Below, in pieces: positions 36,001 through 47,465 of a DNA stretch of 64,000 bases. The stretch lies in assembly GCA_029718625.1 (NCBI GenBank), contig CM056376.1, positions 94,655,945 to 94,719,944 of the forward strand, read 5' to 3'. The position numbers were made by a program, and so were the translations under genes. The DNA comes from Synaphobranchus kaupii (taxonomy: Eukaryota > Chordata > Actinopteri > Anguilliformes > Synaphobranchidae). Positions within the stretch are counted from its first letter, which is position 1. Each line of letters begins with the position of its first letter. The notes beneath the pieces are model-generated. The model saw nothing but the letters and a program-made list of their open reading frames with translations, was not told where the DNA came from and searched no databases.

Positions 36001-36828
36001 TTATCCTAGACAGTGACAGTGATTGCCCCATAGATATAATTTGCATGTCACATTTCCTATTGTGGTCCATTTCCCATGTTACTGAGGTCCGTTTCAGATG
36101 GGTTTGGGTTGATACATATTCAACAGAGCGATGACATTCATGCCTGCCACATTATGACGTATTTACTTGATTCATGTGCACATAAATTCATGATGGTGTT
36201 CTGAATGTTTTATTGATTTCATGAACGTCCAGATGACAAATGCTCGGACTGTGAAAATATGCATTTCTCATTTTTTTCACTACGATCAAATATCAGCAGA
36301 AATCTTATTTATGGGTTCTTGTGTTGCTTTTATGCATATTGATAAATCCAGCACTTTCCATACATTTATTTTACCAGAAACTTGAGTATGTAATGGTTTT
36401 ATAAATTCACTATTTGGTCAGGACCAGTCTTAATGTCCCTACTTTACCTACTCCACATGGGCTTTTTAATGACCACAGTGACTGAGTCTGCCCGTTTAAT
36501 AATCTGATCTGAAAGTGGGCTCCTCCTTTAGCACAGTTTCTCCATAACTGCACTAGAGGCAATAGTGCCCCCTACTGGCTCATCAGCCCCATCATCAGCC
36601 CCATTTACAACAACTAGAATGGCACTCCGAGAGATGCTCTCGACCCTGAACGTAATATGCATGGGGCTAAAAATTGGATCTTGCACTGTGAAGTCGGGCA
36701 TTGACTGATTGGGGGGGAAAAAAATCAAGATTCAGGTCATTGCCCAACTGTCAACATTTCCACAAGGTTTCATTACAATCGGAGTAAAATTGTTTGAGTT
36801 ATGGATGATAGGGACACAAACACAGACA

Positions 36829-36870
<42 letters not shown>

Positions 36871-37928
36871 GGAGCAAAAACAATACCCCCTGCTTGCGCT
36901 ATGCGCGCGTGGGCGTAATAACTTGGTTGACCCAGCTTTTTTCCATCCCAGTCTCACTTTCCCCTCGGCTGCTTGACGCAATCAACAGGGTGGTACGGCT
37001 GATAGCTTGATGAAGCTCATTGCTGCTGATGTGTAATAACAACATTGTTTTGGCTGATTGTAGCAGGATGGTGGAGACATGATGATGCTGACATAAGTTA
37101 TTTTGGTCTCTTCAGGCAGATGCTCCTCTACTCTCAGGAGGTGGATGGAGACTGCACCTCCAGCGAGGAGGACCTCTTTATCCTGTGAGTATAAGGTGTC
37201 CAGGAGTAAAATAGCTCTGTCCAGCTGCTGGGTAGCTCATTCCGTTAAAGTACAACACTGTGATGCACGGATGAGCCCCATTGTCTCGGACTGAATCCAT
37301 AGGACGACGTGCAATTGGCGACTGTGTCGCCCAAGGTACAGGAGGGTTCAGTTTGTGGTCTGCGTTTCATCGCGCTCTAGCAACCCCCGCAGGTCAATCG
37401 GGCTTCTGTGTACTGCATGCCAAAGCCGCATATGAAAGGTCTTCCTCTGACTCCACTCTATGCTCACTTGCCGGTGGGCTGCATTGTGAAAAGAAGCAGG
37501 CTGGCGACACTAACCGTGGATGACGACACTCTCCCGAGTGGAGTGCAGCGATCATTTGCAAATGGCTAATTGAACATGTCAAATTAAAGTGTTTGGCACC
37601 ACGTTGGGCATCAGTATTACAAAAAAAAAAGACTGCCCTCTGGGATGTCAGATTTTCAGCAGTGTCACACAGCGACTTCATTGGGCCCACACGGGCCTCC
37701 TGATGCTCCTGCTCTCTCTCCCTCCTCGGCAGGTTTTTCATGGAGCAGAACAACCGCATCTTTCAGACTCTGTCTGAGGTGGCGGGGAGTGCGGACCCCA
37801 CCCTGACAACAGACCACGTGAGGGCCATGGGGCTGGACCCCCAGGGTGACCGCGGCTTCCTGGTGGACCTGCTGGAGCTCTATGGCATTGATGCCATGCT
37901 GGTCATCGACAATCCCTGCTGCCCCTAA
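30055..37928 (+). CDS. dennd11: DENND11 (LCHN/KIAA1147), DENN-domain protein
   Basis: Nine exons join in frame: 30055-30442, 32578-32677, 32792-32950, 33690-33846, 34021-34159, 34907-35038, 35188-35338, 37116-37184, 37733-37928, giving 496 aa. DENND11 is a DENN-domain protein, a class that acts as Rab exchange factors; its own substrate is poorly known and it has been tied to neurite growth. Near-identical blocks to the human protein are [86 protein letters not shown] and the end [11 protein letters not shown] start at the [11 protein letters not shown] methionine because it matches human MVEQ; an in-frame ATG 42 bp upstream is possible. Exon 1 is longer than in human and low-complexity (Ala/Gly/Ser/Pro), so the protein is about 40 residues longer. 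Exon 3 follows a 21-C run. Confidence 0.95.
32756..32776. repeat. C21 homopolymer in the DENND11 intron 2 polypyrimidine tract
   Basis: Twenty-one consecutive C residues end 15 nt before the exon 3 acceptor at 32791, so the run serves as the polypyrimidine tract. Such tracts change length readily; the exact count may also be a sequencing or assembly estimate. Confidence 0.85.
36530..36930 (+). repeat. dispersed repeat with (CA)n in DENND11 intron 7
   Basis: The sequence from about 36560 through TTTCATTACAATCGGAGTAA and a (CA)n run at 36832-36866, ending AGGAGCAAAAACAATACCCC, resembles the 3' end of a common teleost repeat that reads ...CAATCGG...GACAGACACACA...GAAAACATAACC. It has no coding part. 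Confidence 0.5.
37217..37545 (+). repeat. tRNA-derived SINE (family B) in DENND11 intron 8
   Basis: It begins AGCTGCTGGGTAGCTCATTC, has a tRNA-like region (GGACTGAATCCATAGGACG), then GTGTCGCCCAAGG, GGTCTTCCTCTGACTC and ACACTCTCCCGAGTGGAGTG. These blocks recur in order in the copy at 56403. It lies 33 bp after the exon 8 donor. Confidence 0.65.
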
Positions 37929-40330
37929 AGACCTCCCCTGCCTCTTCCTGCCCCTGTGGTCTGAATACACTGCCCCGTGCCACTACCCCAGAGCTGGGAG
38001 ATTACTCCTTCACCCCATGCCTGTATGACATCTGTCCAGCTGAACAGCGCGGAGCTGCCGTTTGACCCGCCTCTGGAAATACTCTGGCTTCTTTGTGCTG
38101 CGTGGGCCTTGCATTCTGCCCTATGTCCAAACTGCACTTATTCCTGATGTCTCATACTTTTTGGTTGGTCGGTTTCTCTGTCAGTCTTGTCTGTAGGTCC
38201 CTCCTTTCTCCCTCAGTGGCGGAATGTACTTCCAGGTGAGGCATCACATTAAGGAAGGAAGTGTTCTCTTCGGCTCTCTTCACCCCACTTTAACTGAAAC
38301 CCCCAGAGCGAGGAAAAAGAAGGAACAGAGGAACTGTTTTTTTTTGTTTTGTTTTTTGTACAAGATTAATGTGCCTCTTCCACCTGCTTTCCTCAGTAAG
38401 GACAGAGTACTGTTTCCATCTCCAGTATTTTCTTTCTGGAGAACTCATTGTGTAAAGTGCTATTTCTGTGGACTGAGCACCAGGACACTTGCTGTCGACC
38501 TGTTGGAAGAGGACTCCAGACATGGATCTTAATCATCCTCCAACTGGAGTGTTCAGTTTAATCGTTTGCAGAAATTACACATCTTCTATGGGTCTGTATT
38601 TTTTTTCTTTTCTTTTTTCTTTTTTAAGAAATCTTAATTTGCGCTGTGACAGTCTCACATTTCATTTTTCCTCCAGTATTTTGCTTGTTGTGTTGCTGCT
38701 GTATTTTGAGCCTTCGCTGATAAAGCAAACACGAAGAATCAATGACATGTGCATTACCAGCAACAGCCGGCCGTCCATTACTGTGATCTCTTTGTTTTAC
38801 CTCTTTTCATTCATTCATAGAAAAATAATCTTCACTGCTTATTTTCAGGAGTGTGGTGGAACTTGTACATTGAATTTGGATCAGTAGCATACTATACACT
38901 GTCCAGACACTAGGATTGGTCACAAGTGGACAGCAAGGGTACAGTATAATAAGCACAGAGAGAGTCACCTTCATAGAGTTGTCGTTGTTTGGAAAGACTG
39001 GAATGCAGAGGTTCTCAGGTTTTGAGGGTGTAGCACGCAATCCATTTCAAATGTGACTAGACTTGAACAGACGCAAGCTCTACTGTCCAGCTCTGGAGGA
39101 GAGGCTCTATAAGCTTCTGTTTTACTTGAGACATGTAGAGTGAGAATTGTTGTTTCTAAGGAGGGAAGGAATCTGCCTTTTTCTCTGAATACGGTTTAGT
39201 GTGAGGGATCTGGATTAGAACCTTGAAAGTGTGTGTGTGTCTGTGTGAGTGTGTACTATGACAGCATTCCAAGTGAGGGTGGTTGTTGATGAAACTAAGC
39301 CTCTGCTTGAAATAACTTTAATCTTTTTTGATTGTTGGATATTTATTTGACAGAAAGAGAGAAAATAAATTTGAAAATGTATGTATTTATCTAAATGTTT
39401 CCCTTCACGGAAGAAGGAAATGACAGCAGGTTGGAATTCACATTTAAATAATTTCGTTTTTTTACTTATACCCAATGGTCTCATATTGCCTGTTAGCCTG
39501 TTAGTTCAGGATGAGTACTAACTTCTCAGTTGGTGTGATTAATTTCTTGTTGGTTTAGGAATAATGGCTTTCAAGTGAGACATTTTTGTGGCACAGGTTC
39601 ATTGCATCATGGTAAATGTTATTTCAAAAGGAACTGATCATAATCTGTGAACGTGATTCTCTATTACCACCTAAATAATGATTGCTCCACCTCCACTAAT
39701 AAATATAGAACATACTGGACTTTTATTTAAATTTCTGAGCTTATGAAAATACTGTTGTATTGTATTTCTATTGCAAATGGCCTAATTCATGTGTGTAAAT
39801 GAGCAGATGAACTCGACTGGCACTCTCCACCAGGGGAAAGTATCACCTTACTGTGTGTTTGTCCTGGACTTCCTGTCCAACAGCACATTTTTGTTTAGTT
39901 TAAACGAACTGGACCGGTTTGTAGATCAGACGTGATAAAAATGACAAACACAATTATGTGACTTGATGTCAGATATAAATGCAGTTTGTGTGTTGTCCCG
40001 CATGCAAAAAAAGCTGTTTCCCCTCTGCTCACTGTGACAAAGGCTTCTTTGTGCGCAAAGCACTTGTTCCAATGATGTCAGTCCCACAGGCTAGAGAGGG
40101 GATTAACCCCCTCCGGTGTAGACAGAATCCATCTGTTTGTGCTGAGGGTCTCTCACCCACTCCGACGGGAGGGGGGGTGTCAGACCTGGAAGAGGAGCTC
40201 ATGCCAGACCTGGAGGCCAAGCTGGCAAAACTGTATGATGTTCTGTATATATGTCAAAAAACTATTTTTCCTATTTATAATATATATGTTGAGTGCACCA
40301 TTGGCTATTAAAAACATTAAATGAAATGCA
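37929..40330 (+). other. dennd11: DENND11 3' UTR (extent inferred)
   Basis: The sequence after the TAA at 37926-37928 has no further exon. Candidate AATAAA signals lie near 39364 and 39701, with an ATTAAA pair near 40304-40316. Human DENND11 has a long 3' UTR, so any of these could be used. Confidence 0.4.
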
Positions 40331-40525
40331 GCATAGTGAAAATGTTCTCATCCCGGAAGTGGTTTTTTTTTTTTTTTTTTTTCTTTGCCAAAATGCAATT
40401 TGTTACAGAGAAAGGAATGTCAGTGCCAGTAACAGGACTGTATAAATCCTGGGTGGGAGAAATGCTGATATACTTCCAATCCCAAGAGGCAAATGCATGC
40501 AAAAATAAGTAAATACTGTAACTCT

Positions 40526-40632
40526 ACACAGTAAAATATCCAGTGTTCAACTCTAACAGAGTACATATGAGTCCAATGGGGACAATATGCACTCTGTAAG
40601 AGTTGATTTAACACTGAACATTTTACTGTGTA
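40526..40632. mobile_element. 107-bp palindromic MITE
   Basis: The left arm ACACAGTAAAATATCCAGTG with TTCAACTCTAACAGAGT is matched by the right arm ACTCTGTAAGAGTTGAT with CACTGAACATTTTACTGTGT in inverted orientation. A near-perfect foldback of this type is common in teleost genomes. There is no coding capacity. Confidence 0.65.
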
Positions 40633-41208
40633 CACTGTTCCTACATCAATAAGACAGCCCACTGAAGTTACCCCATATTTCCATGTATTCACAATATGGT
40701 GAAACTTGGATGTTACCAGGGCTGTGAGGTTAGACTTTTTGAGCCAAATTGGAAATTGTAATATATTTTGAATATATATTAGATATATATTAATTTTTTC
40801 CCCATCTAAAATCAAAATCATTAAATAAAAACATATTTTTACTTAAATGGAAATATAGACTCGATTCAGAGCAGGAATGGATATATTTTGTTTTACAAGT
40901 GAACATTTTGATGTAAGAAACCAGTTCCAAATTTAGGCCCCTTGGGGCTCTTTCAAAATGCATGATGTGATGTGATGTGACATTGACTTGGGATTTTGAA
41001 ATGACCCAGGTAACCCTGAATATTGTACCACATTCCCTTTCAGCTCCACTTTACACTCAGATATTGCCCTGTGTACCCTTTTTGACCCACTACTCACTGA
41101 TCTTCACCTTTTTACTACCCATCCCTGCCACAACAATAATTTACCAACATGAAACGGGACTGCTGTAATGTGTACAAATGTTAATCAGGTCAAAATTGGC
41201 CTCCGTTG

Positions 41209-41266
41209 TTGTCAATGGTTAAACTTTATTTGCTGTCATTTAAAAATAAGGTTTAACCATTGACAA
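41209..41266. repeat. 58-nt hairpin with a fully paired 23-bp stem
   Basis: TTGTCAATGGTTAAACTTTA plus TTT (41209-41231) is the reverse complement of AAATAAGGTTTAACCATTG plus ACAA (41244-41266), except for one position that would be a G-U pair in RNA. The loop is 12 nt. It could be a foldback remnant or a small hairpin RNA source. Confidence 0.45.
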
Positions 41267-41619
41267 TTTTAAATGTCGCCAGTTTATGGATTTTATTGGT
41301 GTAATATATCTTGTATATGGCATCTCACTGAATGTCCACATACAATTACATCAATGGTGACATTATGTCACTGTGATGGCGACATGAACAGCCAGGTATC
41401 TGTCATTACATGTACGTTACCTGAAGTTCCCCTTGGGGAAAATTAAGTTATTGTATTGTTTTTAACTTTAGAATTCCATTTGAATTTACATTAGAATGTC
41501 AAAATAAGGGAAGGAGTTTTTTTGTAATGTACAGATTTTTCAAACAATATAAGCATGATTTGACATGGAAATACATTCATTACTCCTTTTTTGGAGAGCT
41601 GGTATATATTTGTGGTATA

Positions 41620-42778
41620 CAGTTAAAGTCGGAAGTTTACATACACTTAGGTTTAAGTCATTAAAACTCATTTTTAACCACTCCACAGATTTCATGTTAG
41701 CAAACTATAGTGTTGGCAAGTCAGTTAGGACATCTACTTTGTACATGACACAAGTAATTTTTCCAACAATTGTTTACAGACAGATTATTTCACTTTTAAT
41801 TCACTATATCACAATTCCAGTGGGTCAGAAGTTTACATACACTAAGTTGACTGCCTTTAAATTTTTTGTATTTGGTCGCATATCCTTTGCATGCCATGAC
41901 TTCCTGATGTCTGTGACCCAACAACATCAAAAGACTCTTGATATCTTATTTTCTGGTACTCTGGTAATCTCTTACAAGCGATACTATTACGTCTCTGCAT
42001 TTGAATGGATCTCTATGGGAATTGGGGGGTGGGACTAAATTTAGCTGTAAATTACACTGAAACACATGGTTGGCTAAATGGCTCTAAGTCATCAACGGTC
42101 TGACATTTCAAACAAGCCTTAAATCATCACTCTGCTGCCAGAAATACAGTAGATATGAATGGATATGGGTTTCTTATCCTGACTTATTTTTCCATAGAGT
42201 TCAATAAGAAAATATGTCAGGAAAAACAACCCTTAAAGTGATCCATCCATATCTACTGCATATCTGGCAGTGATGGTTTGAGGCTTGTTTGATACCTCAG
42301 ACCCTTGATGACTTACAGCCATTTTACCAATCATGTATTCCATACTGTTCCAGCATAATTTACAGCTAAATCTAGTCCCACCCCCCAATTCCCATAGAGA
42401 TCCATTCAAATGCAGAGACGTTATAGTATCGCTTATAAGAGTACCAGAAAATAAGATATCAAGAGTATTTTGATGTTGTTGGGTCACAGACATCAGGAAG
42501 TCATGACATGCAAAGGATATGCGACCAAATATTAAAAATGTAAAGGCACAATCAACTGAGTGTATGTAAACTTCTGACCCACTGGAATTGTGATGTAGTG
42601 AATTAAAAGTGAAATAATCTGTAAACAATTGTTGGAAACATTACTTGTGTCATGCACAAAGTAGATGTCCTAACTGACTTGCCAACACTATAGTTTGCTA
42701 ACATGAAATCTGTGGAGTGGTTAAAAATGAGTTTTAATGACTTCAACCTAAGTGTATGTAAACTTCCGACTTCAACTG
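41620..42778. mobile_element. Sleeping Beauty-type element with foldback cargo
   Basis: 1159 bp flanked by TA on both sides (41618-41619 and 42779-42780). Both ends keep the double direct-repeat layout of Sleeping Beauty-type Tc1 elements. The outer repeats are CAGTTAAAGTCGGAAGTTTA at the left and AAACTTCCGACTTCAACTG at the right. The inner repeats are AGTGGGTCAGAAGTTTACAT at about 41819 and ATGTAAACTTCTGACCCACT at about 42565. The arms are about 240 bp each. In place of a transposase gene there is a palindrome of about 650 bp (41869-42532, centre near 42195) matching 9683-10310. It is nonautonomous but keeps all four binding sites, so it could have been moved in trans. Confidence 0.85.
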
Positions 42779-42780
42779 TA

Positions 42781-44096
42781 TATCCCCACTTTAACATAAC
42801 TGAGGCAATTTCACCATGAACTATAATGAACATTGTTGAATACTGAACAGTAGCCTACAATTCTTTGGAGTGCTATGGCAGTAGAAAAACCTTTTATTTT
42901 TTTTATTTCAAACACAAATTATAAAAACAAATTTATACTATAAAACAAAAATGTTAATTTAGCTGTTTTTTCTTCCAGAACTGATTCATACTTCTTTCCT
43001 CCGTAGCCTTGGTGCCTATAGTGCCTCAGTACTTATTCCCAGGCATCAGATTAGCTTTGTGCATACAGACATAAATGACTTAAACATGTGGGTGAACAAA
43101 CAGTAGTGTGTGCATTTTATAATCTTATTACATCTCCCTGTTCATAGAACCAATTTAGGCGAACTACACACCGCAGCAGTACACCCTAAAAAGTAACCTC
43201 AACGTTTCCTTGCTGTTGTTTGCGAACCATCTGATTCAATCTGGTTTCTTTGGTTCTGTGTTGCTGAAGTACCCGCTGTTTCCGTGGCATCAGCTGCACA
43301 TCTGGGAATAGCCTGGTACTCCAGCACCTTCCTGTGGAAGGATACGATTCAGAGCCCTCTCTACTGCGTCCTGTTTACTGTGTACTAGCATACTGTATAC
43401 TGCTTACTGCATCCTGTCTAGTGACACGCAGTATGCAAAAAAATATCTCCATACTATGATCAGGGAAAACCTGGAAATACGTAAGTATATCATCCGGGGA
43501 TATTAAGAACACTCAATTTTCAGAAGTGTTGTGTACTTAACACCTTTAAAAAAATTAAAAAACATAAAAACTGGTATACTGAATAGTAGGCAAGTGTTCT
43601 GATTCGACCAAAGTAATGTAGGAGGTTTTCACACCTGCAGACTTACATTTTCTGAGTGCATAGAACATTGCATAGGCCTAATGGTTAGGGCAAATACGAG
43701 TACCCAAGAGAACTCAGTCAAATAAAAGATGTTTAATTTTCTTTGAACCAATGTGAAATATAAATATAGAAATGCTTAATTACATATTTGAACCCATCTG
43801 TGTTTCCCATCATTTAACATTGGTCATTTCCAAAAGTCACTACCGCATTCATAAAGGGGTATGGTCAACAGTGCAGGTAGGCTACTTTTTTAAACTGTCA
43901 TTTTATACTGAAGACTTCATGATACATGTTGGATAACGTTAGGAGTTGTCCGGCTACAAGATCTAAGGTTAGGCCAGCATTGTCACATCACAAAGTAAGG
44001 TATGTATAAGTCTAGGCAAAATGACATATAGAAATGTACCACGGAAATTAAATGTCAGCTAGTCCCTCACTAATAATATTGGTGCTCGCCTTCCAG
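42781..44096. other. intergenic, mostly repeat-like
   Basis: There is no exon. The stretch around 43340-43620 is rich in TACTG/GCATAC words (ACTGTGTACTAGCATACTGT), which resembles a common teleost inverted-repeat element, but I could not define its ends. Confidence 0.35.
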
Positions 44097-44478
44097 GCAG
44101 TCCGAGGATCAGCCCCTCCATACCTCCAAAAGCTCATCAGACCCTACACACCTACCAGATCCCTGCGTTCCGCCTCCTCAGGACGACTGAATCTTTGTTT
44201 AAGTGGTTCAAACTGCTAGTTTAATACTTAAGGTTACTTATTGGCTTACTGTTGTACACGCCAATGATTGATATCGTGTGCCCCCCCCCCCCCCCCCCCA
44301 CCCCCAAAAAATAAAATAAAATAAAATAAATCATACTGACTGCGCCTGGTGTTTGAAATCGTATTTACCTTTTAGGGTTGTTTTAACGCACTTGTTTCAA
44401 GTTGGAAAATGCACTAATGTATGTCGCTCTGGATAAGAGCGTCTGCCAAATGACTAAAATGTAAATGTAAATGTAATA
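44097..44478 (+). pseudogene. L2-like LINE 3' remnant with SINE-type tail
   Basis: At 44097-44189 the plus strand reads AVRGSAPPYLQKLIRPYTPT then RSLRSASSGRL, the C-terminal reverse-transcriptase segment of fish L2/CR1-type LINEs (APxYL...PYxPxRxLRSxxxxxL). About 200 bp further on, past a C-run at 44281-44299, comes the tail CGCTCTGGATAAGAGCGTCT and TAAAATGTAAATGTAAATG. This is the tail carried by the SINE at 26258-26450. Everything upstream in the LINE is missing. Confidence 0.6.
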
Positions 44479-44679
44479 ATTTAGCTTGCTGTGTATGGAG
44501 CAAACCAAGCCAGAAAGAAAATAGCGAAGAGTTTTCACGGTCGCCAAACAGAAACTAAAAAGGAATCAAAATATTAATTTTTATTTTTACAATTAAAGTT
44601 TTTACCCTATTATGGGAAATGTTTAAGTTTGTGACATATGCACAAACGGGGTTACTGTGGGTCAATGCCACACAGTTAT

Positions 44680-44798
44680 CAGAGGTGTAAAATCCAGGTT
44701 CTGAAAGTAAAAGTCCTTCCCAGTATTTTGTTCCAATCACCTGTATTTGCTAATTAGCACAATTCTTCACTTTCTGACCCCTGGATTTTACACCTCTG
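44680..44798. mobile_element. 119-bp MITE, same family as 22508-22696
   Basis: The terminal inverted repeats are CAGAGGTGTAAAATCCAGG and CCTGGATTTTACACCTCTG. The interior GTTCCAATCACCTGTATTTG matches the longer copy. It is nonautonomous. Confidence 0.75.
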
Positions 44799-44868
44799 TC
44801 AGTTATATTGTCTACTGCTCCGTAGAAAAATACTACCAGAGACCATCTTATCTGCATCAAACCGGAAC

Positions 44869-44881
44869 TAGGCATCTCATT
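44869..44881. repeat. target-site duplication, 3' side of LINE
   Basis: TAGGCATCTCATT is identical to 47453-47465 and flanks the LINE at 44882-47452. It sits directly against the GAA-type tail of the element. Confidence 0.85.
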
Positions 44882-47452
44882 CTTCTTCTTCTTCTTCTTC
44901 TTCTTTGGGGTTTTACGGCAGCTTGCATCCTTAGTGTTGCACTACTGCCATCTTCAGGAGTTAGTTAACTCCTACATTGTCCGGTTTGCTATATTTTCCC
45001 TATTAGTCCTGTTCTCTTAAGATATCTGATCAAACATTTCCTGCCTTGTCCACTTTCACCACACTTCAGTATGCCCTTTACATCTCCTCCTGCTAGTCCT
45101 GCTCTTTCCATTCCCTCCATCATGTCCTTACGTTCTATTATGTATTTTCTGCAGTTAACAAGTACATGTTGTACTGTTTCTGGTGTCTGACAATGGTCAC
45201 ATAATCCATTTTGGTGCTTCCCTATAATGTGGAGAGTCCCGTTCAGGTTGCTGTGTCCTATTCTTAGTCTGGTCATCACTGCCTCCTCTCTTCTATTTCC
45301 TCCCCTGCTTCTCCCAGTGCCCACTCTACTCTGTATTGCATGTAGCTGTCTTCCTCTTAACTCCTGATCCCATTGTTGCTGCCACTCTTCATTAATTTTC
45401 TTCCATGCAATACCCTTTCCTTCTGATTTTGAAAGTTTTATTATAGTGTCTATGTTTTCTTTTTTAACAGCTTGTTTGGCTAGGTTGTCCACTCTCTCAT
45501 TACCCATAATGCCCGTGTGCGCAGGAACCCAAATAAATGTGATCACAATGCCTTGTCTTATTACTCTCGAGTGCATTCTTATTACTTCAAATAGTAGGTC
45601 TTGTCGTTTTTTGGATGTGCCTAGCTTTAGGCTGTATAGAACAGATGCTGAGTCGCTACAGATCAGAACTCTTTGAGGTTTGACTTGCTCAACCCACTCT
45701 AAAGCCATCCAAATGGCATACAACTCCACAGTATATACACTTAAGGAGTTTGATGTCCTTTTGCATACTGCAACTCTGTGGCTAGGAACTGCAACTGCAG
45801 AGCCAGTGCTGTCTGTTATTGGATCTTTTGATCCGTCCGTAAACACCTGAACATACCCTGTGTATCTACTTTCTGTATAGCTATAAAACTCTTGTACTAA
45901 ATCTACATTTTTCTTTGCCTTATCTTGAAGCAGCTCTAAATCTACCACCAGTGTCTCCATTTCCCACACAGGGGTTGGAGGCCACATCACCGTCGGGCAG
46001 AACTCCATCCCATACACTCCCAGGTCTCTTGCTGCTGCATCCCCTGTCCAACCAAAACTTGATTTTACTGTACCCTCCCTTTCCCAGCAGGTCTGTAGTA
46101 CTTTTTTGGTTGGGTGGTTATCTCCATGCCCCTTCAAATTCATCCAGTAGTTGACTCTGAGCTGCTTCCTGCGTAAATTCAGCGGCATTTCTCCTGTCTC
46201 AATTTGTATGGCACACACAGGTGATGTTCTTGTTGCCCCTATGCACAATCTGAGAGCCCGGGCCTGGATCACATCTAATCCTGCAAGTGCAGTTTTTGCT
46301 GCAGATCCATACACAACACTCCCATAGTCCAGCCTTGATCGAATTAGTGCTACATATATATATTTTAAGGCTGCTACATCAGCTCCCCAATCCAAGCCTA
46401 CAAGGCATCTCATCACATTTATTACTTTTTTACATTTATCCATAATACATTTAATGTGTTCCCTCCATGTTAGTCTGGAATCAAAATACACTCCTAAGAA
46501 TCTAAATGATTCTACTGTCTCTAAATTGTTTCCATATATTTTTAAATGAGTGTTTCCTCTAATCCTCTTTCTTGTGAAGAACATTACTTTAGTCTTTTCA
46601 ACTGAGAACTTAAAGGCCCATTTCTTCCCCCACATCTCAACTTGATTTATTCCTTCTTGTAATTTCCTAATTATGTGGTTCAAATTTCTACCTCTTTTCC
46701 ACATAGCGCCATCATCTGCAAATAATGATCTTCCCATATTTACTGATACATTTCCAAATATGTCATTTATCATAATAGAGAATAATATAGGACTTATCAC
46801 ACTCCCCTGCGGTGTCCCATTTTCAATCTCATATTTATTGGACATTTCAGCTCCTACCTTAACCTGGATGGTTCTTTTATTCAAAAAGTCCTTTACCCAG
46901 TTAAAAACCTTACCTCCAATTCCCATTGCATGTAACTTTATCAGCAGCCCCTCCTTCCATAACATATCATATGCTTTTTCTACATCAAAGAAAACTGCTG
47001 CTACTGTTTCTTTATTAATTTGCGCTTTCCTTATTTCATCTTCTAGACATACTATTGGATCCAAAGTACCCCTCCCTTTCCTAAATCCACTTTGACACCC
47101 TGAAATTATATTCTCTTTCTCTAGAGAATATATCAATCTTTCATTTACCATTCGTTCCATCAGTTTGCATATGTTAGAAGTTAATGCAATTGGTCTATAG
47201 TTTGTAGGTTTGCTTGCATCTTTCCCTGGCTTCCTTATAGGAACAATGACTGCCTCCTTCCAACTCTCAGGTATTCTACCTTCATCCCACACCTTGTTAT
47301 ACAGCAATAACAATTTGTTCAGACTTTCTGCACTTAAGTTCTTTATCATCACATAACATATTTCATCCTTCCCTGGTGCAGTCATACCAGCTTTAGCCAG
47401 CGCCCTTTTTAACTCCCCCAAAGTAAATGGCACACTCTGTTCATCTCCAGTG
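44882..47452 (-). mobile_element. young 5'-truncated non-LTR retrotransposon (I/Nimb-like)
   Basis: The insertion is bounded by a perfect 13-bp duplication (TAGGCATCTCATT). On the minus strand it starts mid-ORF at 47452 and ends with a short (GAA)n tail (44882-44905, TTC units on the plus strand). Loss of the 5' end, a simple-repeat tail and a target-site duplication together are the signature of target-primed reverse transcription. The uninterrupted reading frame and exact duplication point to a recent event. Its 5' edge is 532 bp upstream of the NUP205 start codon, in antisense orientation. Confidence 0.9.
44989..47452 (-). CDS. LINE ORF2 fragment: reverse transcriptase and RNase H
   Basis: An open frame of 821 codons with no stop, entered mid-protein (AYTGDEQSVPFTLGELKRAL), so the endonuclease domain is missing. 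The reverse transcriptase has APGKDEI, NYRPIALTSNICKLMERM, VFFDVEKAYD, TPQGSVISPILFSIMINDI and the catalytic SLFADDGAMW. RNase H follows with FTDGSKD, VELYAIWMALEW, SDSASVLYSL and PAHTGIMGNERVDNLAK, giving all four acidic positions. A C-terminal cysteine/histidine knuckle, CDHCQTPETVQHVLVNC, is present. RNase H after the reverse transcriptase places it in the I/Nimb-like or a Jockey-neighbouring group of fish LINEs (inferred). Without a promoter, 5' UTR and endonuclease it cannot move by itself. Confidence 0.9.
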
Positions 47453-47465
47453 TAGGCATCTCATT
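47453..47465. repeat. target-site duplication, 5' side of LINE
   Basis: TAGGCATCTCATT, identical to 44869-44881. It marks the truncated end of the LINE. Confidence 0.85.

Noticed and set aside
35540..36360. Possible large inverted-repeat transposon in DENND11 intron 7
   Set aside because: The edges (CCTTATTTGTCAAAG and TTGATAAATCCAGC) resemble each other only weakly, and I could not trace matching arms.
45446..47095. Plus-strand frames opposite the LINE
   Set aside because: They are shadows of the continuous minus-strand reverse transcriptase/RNase H frame.
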